Shown here: positions 1 through 5,648 of the stretch, in pieces | How the letters are laid out: every line of letters begins with the position of its first letter | Position numbering within the stretch: position 1 is the stretch's first letter | Source of the DNA: Candidatus Heimdallarchaeota archaeon | GTDB lineage: Archaea; Asgardarchaeota; Heimdallarchaeia; Heimdallarchaeales; Heimdallarchaeaceae | Assembly (NCBI GenBank): GCA_016839875.1 | Contig: JAEOTK010000043.1 | Coordinates: 1 to 6,982, forward strand | Length of the DNA: 6,982 bases | Direction of reading: 5' to 3' | Notes under the pieces: generated by a model | What the model saw: the letters and a program-made list of their open reading frames with translations, nothing else | Database searches by the model: none | Told to the model about the DNA's origin: nothing | Position numbers and translations under genes: made by a program

Positions 1-2
1 AT

Positions 3-143
3 GTGTTCATGCAGTATTTAATGGTTCCGTGTTTTTATGAACAAAGAATATTGGTTCACAGAAACACAATTCCACTATTCCGTAATCACTCTCGTGAAAA
101 ACGTTTAAAAAACTATCCATTGTGCGATATTATATGGCCGTGA
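3..143 (+). other. Short open frame at left edge, possible gene tail
   Basis: The plus-strand frame that begins at base 3 is open for 46 codons and stops at TGA 141-143. It could be the C-terminal end of a gene that enters from the left and converges on leuS. The predicted peptide is rich in Arg, His, Asn and hydrophobic residues and matches no family I recognise. A frame of this length can be open by chance, so the only contextual support is that the following hairpin (173-216) has T-tracts in the plus direction as well as the minus direction. On the minus strand of the same stretch, a 37-codon frame (7-120) has no ribosome binding site and is not called. Confidence 0.15.
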
Positions 144-172
144 AACATTAGAATTCTCAAGAAATAGGGAAA

Positions 173-216
173 ATGAGAAAAAAAATAATTTTCTGCATTT
201 TTTGAAATTTTCTCAT
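173..216 (-). terminator. Terminator hairpin/T-tract after leuS, possibly bidirectional
   Basis: A perfect 9-base inverted repeat pairs ATGAGAAAA (173-181) with TTTTCTCAT (208-216) around a 26-base loop. Read on the minus strand, downstream of the leuS stop, the region contains a run of eight T (bases 178-185), the usual signal for archaeal intrinsic termination. On the plus strand there are runs of T at 198-203 and 220-224, so the element could also stop a transcript arriving from the left. The T8 tract is the stronger part of the evidence; the long loop makes the hairpin itself uncertain. Confidence 0.5.
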
Positions 217-243
217 CGATTTTTATTATTTCTTGTAAAATTT

Positions 244-3174
244 TCACTCAAGTAGTAAGGCAGGTTTCATTGGTCTAGCTTTTTGAGATTTATTCTGAGG
301 ATCATGTATCTCTTTACTATCAGCTAGATGTATCATAATTTCAGCATTGTTGTATTTAGAACTGATGAATTCTTTGTATCCCAGAATTGCGTTTTCTTGA
401 TTTCTTGTGCTTAGCATTTCTATTCTGAATATAGTTGGATCTTTGAGCATCAACTTTGTTTCATTAGCTATTTCTTTCATATATTTGTTTAATTTGGCAC
501 TTTCTTTAGCTGCTTCCATTATCTTACCTATCTGAACTGCTTCATCTTTGAAGATTTTATTTGCTAATTCATATAAGTCGTTCTTCCATTCCGCATTGAT
601 ATATATGTGAATCTTTTCCGGTTTAGATTTAACCAATTTAACAATTTGATCTATGTCTTCAATTAAATTAGTCATATATTTTGCTTGCAAAGCATAAAGT
701 AAATCCTTTTCATTTATCGTTATGTCTGGTATTTGTTTCAGGGAAATGTAATCTTTATCTCCCATTCTTTCATTCAATTCTTCGCTAATGTGTGGAATGA
801 CTGGAGCCATAGTGATAACCATCATATCAATAACTTCACGCAAAGCAGCTTTCTTCTCTGCTTCAGGTAAATGTTCCGCAAATTTGTGATATTCATCAAT
901 TGCTCTTACATTGGCATAATAACCATCTAATATGTACTCTCTTGCACTAAATCTTTCAATCGCTTCTATAGCTTTTCCAAGATTTGTCTTTATTGATGCT
1001 AGAAACACTTCAGATAGGAACGAATAATCTGCTTTTTCTTTTTTAGGATTGTCGATTACGCTTAGTGCATATTCCCAGAACTTTCTCATTCTTTGCAAAG
1101 CAAAATTCACTTCTTCTTCCTTCCACTCTAAAACAGTTTCTGGCGTTGCAATTGATGCTAGATGTAATCTTGTCAAATCAACACTATATTTATTTGGAAC
1201 TTGAGCAATAGGAATAACATTAGGTTTACTCTTGCTCATTGCCTCTCCATCACGACTTAACATCTCATTTAGTGAAAAAGCTTGTAACCAATATTTCTCT
1301 GGAAAAATCGCTGCGTGATGGAATATAGCAAAAGATAAGTGATTGGAAATATGATGAATAGCTGTATGTCTCAAATCATTAGGATACCAATATTCGAATT
1401 CATTTTTCATCTGATTAATAACTTGTTCTGATATTCCTGTACTTCTACTTACTTCTTTACCATTACCCTTTGATAAAAATACATAATCAAATAATTCCGG
1501 TGTTAATTCTTTGGGAGGAATTTTATCCTTAATATATCTTACAATAGTATAATAAGCCATATAGATTACTGAATCACTTAATGATTCAATTATCCATCCT
1601 TCACCTTTTGTGAATGGAAATTCAGTTCCTAATCCTCTCCTTCGAACACAAGGTCGCTTATCTAACCAATCAAAGGTATTCTCAAAGCTTAATCTATACT
1701 TTTCTGGAGTAATGAGCATTTGATTTAATGCTTTGAATGCTTTCTCTTTCCATTCAGAATCACCATAATTGAGGAAATATTGGTTTTGAATTACTGCTAC
1801 GATAATTTGACCTCCACATCTGCAAAAAGCTTTGGTTGAAGGTTCGTAGATTGGTGCTGCTAAGTTTATCTCAAATAATGTATCTGCAACTCTATTTTTT
1901 GCTTCTTCTACCTTCAAACCTACATAATCTCTCGTGTTGCTTTTCATCACTCCAGAATAATATTCATCCTTGTAGATTGTTTGAGTTGCTTCCTCTAATT
2001 TGTCTTTATCCTCTTGAGATTTAACTCCCAATTTCTGGCATATATCAACAGCTGGAAACTCTCCATAACCTTTGACATCTATTAGAGAAATTGGTTCAAT
2101 TTGTTTCAGAATATCAGTATTTAGGTTGTATTTTGCAATAGTTTCTTCATCTTTCTGCAAATCAGCAATCGCTGCATAATCATAAGGAGCATGTCCAGGA
2201 ACACTATAAACTACACCTGTTGCATGATCTGTATCTACAAATATAGCAGGGTAAACTGGTATCTTTCTTCCAGTTATTGGAACTTCTACATGTGTTTCTA
2301 ATATTTCTTCACCCTTCAATTTTCTAATAATTTCAATCTCATGATTCTGTTCCAATAATTTCATAGTGGCTTCTTTTGAGACAATCCATTTTTCTCCATC
2401 TATTGAAATCTCATTGTATAGTGCATTTGGTTGAATCCAAACATTAGTGGCTCCGAAAATAGTTTCAGGTCGAAGTGTTGCAGCAACAAGGAAAACATTA
2501 TCTTCAAGTTTAAACTTAATTCCAACAAATTCATTAACTTCTACATTAAGTTCGTCGCCATCTTGAATATCATCCTCACCTACGGCATTCTTATCGTTTA
2601 CGCACCATAAAATTGGATAATCCCCCTGTGCTATCAATTTCTTTTGGTTTAGAATAGAATATTGCCACTCAATGAATTTGTTATATTCTGGATCACCTGT
2701 TGTAAATTCCCTTGTGGTATCAAGTGAATATCCCATTCCCAGAAAATCTAGAATTATTTTCTCTGAAAAGTAATTAGCAACGTTTTCTGGTTCTGCAAAA
2801 GAAGAGATTACTTTCTCAATTTCCTCTTTTGTATTTTCGTAATTTGAGATATACCCTCTCATCTTTTTCCATTCTTCTTCGTCGTTATTCTTAATTTTCC
2901 AAGATACTGCGAGAACAGGCGTTCCAGTTATATGAAAACCCATTGGCCATAGAACATTGTATCCCTTTTGCCTTTTGAATCTTGCAAATATGTCTCCTAA
3001 ACCATATGTTCTAGCATGTCCAACATGAAGGGGAGAAGTCGCATAAGGATAAGATACTGTCAGAAACCATTTTGGTCTTGAGTTGTCTACATTTGCGACA
3101 AAAATTTCATCTTTTTGCCATTTCTTTTGCCATTTTTTCTCAATTTTTCGTATTTCATCTAGAAAAGACACCAT
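244..3174 (-). CDS. leuS: Leucyl-tRNA synthetase, archaeal/eukaryotic type
   Basis: Cytoplasmic class Ia synthetase that attaches leucine to tRNA-Leu using ATP and hydrolyses mischarged tRNA. The protein has 976 residues, about the usual archaeal length, and is complete. The Rossmann catalytic core begins near residue 37, with the HIGH signature as PLHVGH (48-53), and resumes after the editing insertion up to a KMSKS loop at 645-650. The CP1 editing domain spans roughly 190-450: LRPETIFGATNVW (234-246) is the threonine-rich region, and VPGHAPYDY (325-333) carries the conserved aspartate (D332) that binds the amino group of the misactivated residue. These forms, and an N-terminus starting directly at the core, are archaeal. 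Residues 505-518 (DKRPCVRRRGLGTE) are also typical. An alpha-helical anticodon domain follows (about 690-815), then a C-terminal domain ending PALLLE, as expected for archaeal LeuRS. The KMSKS loop is unusual, AMSKSKPN. ATG at 3174 is chosen because AGGAG lies 6 bases upstream; the stop is TGA. Confidence 0.97.
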   Translation of the reverse strand: MVSFLDEIRKIEKKWQKKWQKDEIFVANVDNSRPKWFLTVSYPYATSPLHVGHARTYGLGDIFARFKRQKGYNVLWPMGFHITGTPVLAVSWKIKNNDEEEWKKMRGYISNYENTKEEIEKVISSFAEPENVANYFSEKIILDFLGMGYSLDTTREFTTGDPEYNKFIEWQYSILNQKKLIAQGDYPILWCVNDKNAVGEDDIQDGDELNVEVNEFVGIKFKLEDNVFLVAATLRPETIFGATNVWIQPNALYNEISIDGEKWIVSKEATMKLLEQNHEIEIIRKLKGEEILETHVEVPITGRKIPVYPAIFVDTDHATGVVYSVPGHAPYDYAAIADLQKDEETIAKYNLNTDILKQIEPISLIDVKGYGEFPAVDICQKLGVKSQEDKDKLEEATQTIYKDEYYSGVMKSNTRDYVGLKVEEAKNRVADTLFEINLAAPIYEPSTKAFCRCGGQIIVAVIQNQYFLNYGDSEWKEKAFKALNQMLITPEKYRLSFENTFDWLDKRPCVRRRGLGTEFPFTKGEGWIIESLSDSVIYMAYYTIVRYIKDKIPPKELTPELFDYVFLSKGNGKEVSRSTGISEQVINQMKNEFEYWYPNDLRHTAIHHISNHLSFAIFHHAAIFPEKYWLQAFSLNEMLSRDGEAMSKSKPNVIPIAQVPNKYSVDLTRLHLASIATPETVLEWKEEEVNFALQRMRKFWEYALSVIDNPKKEKADYSFLSEVFLASIKTNLGKAIEAIERFSAREYILDGYYANVRAIDEYHKFAEHLPEAEKKAALREVIDMMVITMAPVIPHISEELNERMGDKDYISLKQIPDITINEKDLLYALQAKYMTNLIEDIDQIVKLVKSKPEKIHIYINAEWKNDLYELANKIFKDEAVQIGKIMEAAKESAKLNKYMKEIANETKLMLKDPTIFRIEMLSTRNQENAILGYKEFISSKYNNAEIMIHLADSKEIHDPQNKSQKARPMKPALLLE

Positions 3175-3177
3175 TTA

Positions 3178-3186
3178 CATCTCCTT
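3178..3186 (-). promoter_or_regulatory. leuS ribosome binding site
   Basis: On the minus strand AAGGAGATG precedes the leuS ATG, with GGAG at 3181-3184 and six bases between it and the start codon. It matches the anti-Shine-Dalgarno tail of 16S rRNA and fixes the start at 3174. The six spacer bases read ATGTAA, a start codon followed directly by a stop. Confidence 0.75.
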
Positions 3187-3275
3187 GAATTGTGTTTTTC
3201 TCTTGTGTTCTGAAACAGCGTACGTAATTATGTTTTGAAAAGCAAAAATAACCAATAAAAGACTTGTCTACTGAC

Positions 3276-3284
3276 ATATTATAG
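3276..3284 (-). promoter_or_regulatory. Candidate TATA box for leuS (proximal)
   Basis: On the minus strand GCTATAATA resembles an archaeal TATA box. Transcription would start about 25 bases downstream, near 3253, giving a leader of about 80 bases. In an AT-rich spacer such a match is weak evidence, and a second candidate lies further upstream around 3394-3408. Confidence 0.3.
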
Positions 3285-3306
3285 CTGCTAAAGATACAAG
3301 AAACCT

Positions 3307-3372
3307 GGAAACCACTAAAACAGTTATCCTTCTTATTTTGAAAGAAGAACACGATACCCCATTTTGGTTTCC
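3307..3372 (-). repeat. Nested inverted repeat upstream of leuS, possible structured RNA
   Basis: An outer inverted repeat pairs GGAAACCA (3307-3314) with TGGTTTCC (3365-3372), eight perfect base pairs. Inside it, TATC (3325-3328) can pair with GATA (3353-3356), and immediately within that CTTCTT (3329-3334) can pair with AAGAAG (3342-3347) around a 7-base loop. The three stems are compatible with one another and would form one elongated hairpin of 66 bases with internal loops. It lies after the thrS terminator tract and before leuS. It could be a leuS leader structure, a small RNA, or chance in AT-rich DNA. I recognise no known riboswitch here. Confidence 0.3.
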
Positions 3373-3393
3373 TCAATTAACAAATAACTATGG

Positions 3394-3408
3394 TATTTAT
3401 TAATATTT
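3394..3408 (-). promoter_or_regulatory. Candidate TATA box (distal) between thrS and leuS
   Basis: On the minus strand this reads AAAATATTAATAAAT, a TATA-like stretch. A start about 25 bases downstream would fall near 3372-3376, at the first base of the outer stem of the nested inverted repeat. That would give leuS a structured leader of about 200 bases. The match is low-complexity AT sequence, so it is a candidate only. Confidence 0.25.
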
Positions 3409-3446
3409 TCTATTTTGATGGTTGTTACTTATATTTTCAAAATAGA

Positions 3447-3458
3447 TAATAAAAAAAA
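3447..3458 (-). terminator. Oligo-T terminator after thrS
   Basis: Thirteen bases beyond the thrS stop codon, the minus strand carries eight consecutive T followed by ATTA. Archaeal RNA polymerase terminates at such T-tracts without needing a hairpin. It implies that at least part of thrS transcription ends before leuS. Confidence 0.5.
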
Positions 3459-3470
3459 TGAAAATTATGA

Positions 3471-5390
3471 TTATTCATATTCTTCAATTTGCTTGTGAAT
3501 TCTGTTAACGAAATCTTCTAATTTAACACCAAATTCAACTTTGTTTCCTCGTGATCTAAGTGCTATAGATTTGCCTTCGATTTCCTTGTCTCCAACATTA
3601 ATGATGTAAGGAATTTTCTGCAAAGTGGCATGACGAATTTTATATTCCATTCTCTCTCCACTTAAATCCACTTGAGCACGTATACCCTCTTTCTTAAGAT
3701 TCGAAGTGATTTCTTTGGCATAATCTATGTGTTCATCAGTAATTGGAATTACAATAGCTTGAATTGGACTTAACCAAACAGGCATTTTTCCTGCATAATT
3801 CTCTACAAGTATTGCAAGGAATCTTTCCATTGCACCATAGATGACTCTATGGATAACAAATGGTCTGTGTTTTTGTCCATCTTCACCTATATAGTTGATA
3901 TCAAATCTATCAGGAAGATTGAAATCTACTTGAATTGTTGCTAATTGCCATCTTCTCCCTATTGCATCTTTAACATCAACATCTATTTTTGGGCCGTAGA
4001 AAACTCCTTCGCCTGCTTTAATTTTGTATGGCTGTTTTAGTCTACTTAAAGCATTCTTAAGCGAGTTAGTAGCGTGATCCCATCCTTCTTCAGTACCAAT
4101 TGCTCCATCTGGTTTAGTGCTTATGAAAAACTCCCATTCACTGAAACCAAAGACTTTGTAAAAATGATTAACCATTTGAATGACACCGATAATCTCATCT
4201 TCAAGCTGTTCAGGAAGCATGAAAAGATGTGCATCATCTTGTGTAATACTTCTGATTCTAAATAATCCATGAAGAGTTCCAGAAAGTTCATTTCTGTACA
4301 CAGTACCCATTTCTCCAATTCTGACAGGAAGTTCTTTGTACGAATAAGTACGTCTGTTAAAAATCATCATATGTCCAGGACAATTCATTGGTTTGACGTA
4401 CCATTTTTCTCCTTTCAAATCTATAGGAAACATGTTCTCAACGTAATATTCAGTATGACCGCTAGTCTGCCAAACATTTTCTTTGTAGATATGGGGAGTT
4501 TGAACTATCTCATATCCTGCTTTCTCATGTTCTTTGTTCCAGAAATCTCTCATTACTTCCAATATTATTGTACCTTTAGCGAAGATAAGTGGCAAACCTG
4601 GTCCCCACTCATCTGCTGTATCGAAAAGATCAAGTTGTCTTCCGATTATGCGGTGATCTCTTTTCTTAGCTTCTTCGAGCATAATAACATGCTTTCTCAA
4701 TTCCTTTGGATTGAAAAATGCTACACCGTAGACTCTCTGCAGGGATTCTCTATTAGCATCAGCTCGCCAGAATGCTGCTGAAGCATTAAGTATCTTTATA
4801 GCTTTAACTCTCTTTGTTGAAGGAACGTGAGGTCCTCGACATAAATCTTTGAAAGATCCATTTCCATGAGAATAGAAGGAAACTTCCTTTTCATCCATCT
4901 CATTCAGAATTTCTACTTTGAATTTGTTCTCTTCGTTTTTTTCGTAGTATTTTATTGCATCAACTAAAGACATCTCTTCCCTAACGAAATCAGAATCTTC
5001 GGCAATTATCTCATCGACTTTCTTTTGAATTCGGTCTAAATCCTCCTGAGTAAATGGTTTTTCCACATAGAAATCATAATAAAACCCAACTGGATCTATA
5101 CTGGGTCCTATGGTTGGTTTTGCATCTGGAAATAATTCAACGACTGCACCAGCCATGATATGAGCTGCACTGTGATTCAGTACGTGTAATGCTTCATCTG
5201 ATTTTTCTGTTAAAATCTCGAATTTGGCATCTTTTTTTATTACATAGAATAGATCTACCATATTACCATCAATCTTAGCAGCTATAGAAGCATCTGCTAA
5301 ACCTTGTCCAATTTGTTGTGCTGCTTCGAGAACAGTTTTTCCTTTTGCAACTTCTAGTATACTTTCATCTGGTAAAGTTAATTTAACCAT
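3471..5390 (-). CDS. thrS: Threonyl-tRNA synthetase, bacterial domain type
   Basis: Cytoplasmic class IIa synthetase that charges tRNA-Thr and removes mischarged serine. The 639 residues match the roughly 640 of bacterial ThrRS. In order: a TGS domain (about 1-61), the N2 editing domain (about 62-225) with its catalytic set H73, H77 (HSAAH) and C184, H188 (CRGPH), the class II core (about 243-535) and an anticodon-binding domain (about 540-639). The core keeps the zinc ligands C337 (MNCPGH), H388 (QDDAH) and H514 (VIHR), motif 2 at YRNELSGTLHG (365-375), and motif 3 at HRVIYGAMERF (514-524). Most archaeal ThrRS instead carry a D-aminoacyl-tRNA deacylase-like N-terminus, so this gene probably entered an archaeal lineage by transfer. 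The motif 2 loop reads RIRSITQDD where bacterial proteins usually have RVRGFTQDD. ATG at 5390 is chosen because AGGTGAT precedes it and the TGS domain begins there; an in-frame GTG at 5429 would add 13 unsupported residues. The stop is TAA. Confidence 0.97.
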   Translation of the reverse strand: MVKLTLPDESILEVAKGKTVLEAAQQIGQGLADASIAAKIDGNMVDLFYVIKKDAKFEILTEKSDEALHVLNHSAAHIMAGAVVELFPDAKPTIGPSIDPVGFYYDFYVEKPFTQEDLDRIQKKVDEIIAEDSDFVREEMSLVDAIKYYEKNEENKFKVEILNEMDEKEVSFYSHGNGSFKDLCRGPHVPSTKRVKAIKILNASAAFWRADANRESLQRVYGVAFFNPKELRKHVIMLEEAKKRDHRIIGRQLDLFDTADEWGPGLPLIFAKGTIILEVMRDFWNKEHEKAGYEIVQTPHIYKENVWQTSGHTEYYVENMFPIDLKGEKWYVKPMNCPGHMMIFNRRTYSYKELPVRIGEMGTVYRNELSGTLHGLFRIRSITQDDAHLFMLPEQLEDEIIGVIQMVNHFYKVFGFSEWEFFISTKPDGAIGTEEGWDHATNSLKNALSRLKQPYKIKAGEGVFYGPKIDVDVKDAIGRRWQLATIQVDFNLPDRFDINYIGEDGQKHRPFVIHRVIYGAMERFLAILVENYAGKMPVWLSPIQAIVIPITDEHIDYAKEITSNLKKEGIRAQVDLSGERMEYKIRHATLQKIPYIINVGDKEIEGKSIALRSRGNKVEFGVKLEDFVNRIHKQIEEYE

Positions 5391-5393
5391 TTT

Positions 5394-5400
5394 ATCACCT
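5394..5400 (-). promoter_or_regulatory. thrS ribosome binding site
   Basis: On the minus strand AGGTGAT stands just before the ATG at 5390, with four bases (TAAA) between GGTGA and the start. It is fully complementary to the typical 16S rRNA 3' tail and decides the start against the in-frame GTG at 5429. Confidence 0.8.
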
Positions 5401-5428
5401 GTAAAATCTTTCTCAAGAGGACCGCGCA

Positions 5429-5444
5429 CCTACTTAACAGTAGG
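5429..5444 (-). promoter_or_regulatory. Palindrome in thrS promoter, candidate operator
   Basis: CCTACTTAACAGTAGG has two perfect 6-base arms (5429-5434 and 5439-5444) around TAAC. It lies immediately downstream of the candidate thrS TATA boxes and at or just before the expected transcription start, where archaeal repressors often bind. If it is transcribed it could form a small 5' hairpin. No regulator gene in this window can be linked to it. Confidence 0.4.
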
Positions 5445-5445
5445 G

Positions 5446-5470
5446 ATATTAAAAAACTGCTATTTAATTG
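5446..5470 (-). promoter_or_regulatory. Candidate thrS promoter (TATA region)
   Basis: Two TATA-like stretches lie here on the minus strand: CAATTAAATAGC centred near 5465, preceded by purine-rich GAAA that could serve as a BRE, and TTTTTTAATA centred near 5451. Starts about 25 bases downstream would fall near 5440 or 5426, giving a leader of about 35-50 bases. I cannot tell which box is used. Confidence 0.4.
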
Positions 5471-5549
5471 TTTCATATTCACCTAGCATTGTCCTCAAAC
5501 GATTTATCTTAATTTCATTTAAAAAATTTATTACTTGTTCAATTTTCAA

Positions 5550-5582
5550 AATATTAACGAAAAGAAACAAAAAGTTAATATT
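5550..5582. promoter_or_regulatory. Inverted repeat ahead of transporter gene, candidate operator
   Basis: AATATTAAC (5550-5558) and GTTAATATT (5574-5582) form a perfect 9-base inverted repeat separated by 15 bases made almost only of A and G. A second repeat, AACGAA (5556-5561) with TTCGTT (5581-5586), overlaps it. The right arm coincides with the best TATA candidate for the plus-strand transporter, so a dimeric regulator bound here could block or direct its transcription. Confidence 0.35.
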
Positions 5583-5583
5583 C
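5571..5583 (+). promoter_or_regulatory. Candidate TATA box for transporter gene
   Basis: AAAGTTAATATTC resembles an archaeal TATA box with an A-rich upstream element. A start about 25 bases downstream, near 5603, would give a leader of about 45 bases. AAATTTATTA near 5524-5533 is an alternative. Both are weak matches in AT-rich sequence. Confidence 0.3.
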
Positions 5584-5635
5584 GTTTCGAATTTTTTGGA
5601 AACAGACGAGATTTTCTATGATACTTATCTTATCT

Positions 5636-5640
5636 GGTGA
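5636..5640 (+). promoter_or_regulatory. Transporter ribosome binding site
   Basis: GGTGA sits eight bases before the ATG at 5649, a normal spacing, and is the same core as in the thrS site. A nearer ATG at 5642 follows after a single base, is out of frame, and meets TAG after nine codons, so the site supports 5649 as the start. Confidence 0.65.
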
Positions 5641-5648
5641 CATGAAAT

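Noticed and set aside
127..137. Minus-strand TATA-like box (CATATAATATC) promoting a gene to the left
   Set aside because: No start codon with a ribosome binding site follows within the window, so there is no gene to attach it to.
1836..2024. 62-codon plus-strand frame inside leuS
   Set aside because: It is antisense to the LeuRS coding region, its product is Leu/Ser-rich, and there is no ribosome binding site.
446..3174. Zinc site in LeuRS at C451-x-C453
   Set aside because: Only one Cys pair is present, with no second pair nearby, so zinc binding is not supported.
3155..3376. 73-residue minus-strand frame overlapping the leuS start
   Set aside because: It would begin with TTG and has no ribosome binding site. 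Its Cys/Phe-rich product matches nothing I know, and it overlaps the well-supported leuS start out of frame.
3175..3470. T-box or tRNA-like element in the synthetase leader
   Set aside because: There is no T-box consensus sequence, no anti-terminator/terminator pair and no tRNA cloverleaf; T-boxes are bacterial and the host looks archaeal.
4074..4781. Plus- and minus-strand frames of 63-170 codons inside thrS
   Set aside because: They lie in other frames of a clear synthetase gene, lack start signals, and have low-complexity Phe/Ser/Ile-rich products typical of shadow frames.
5391..5429. N-terminal extension of ThrRS from the GTG at 5429
   Set aside because: The 13 extra residues precede the TGS domain, have no ribosome binding site of their own, and run through the AGGTGAT that serves ATG 5390.
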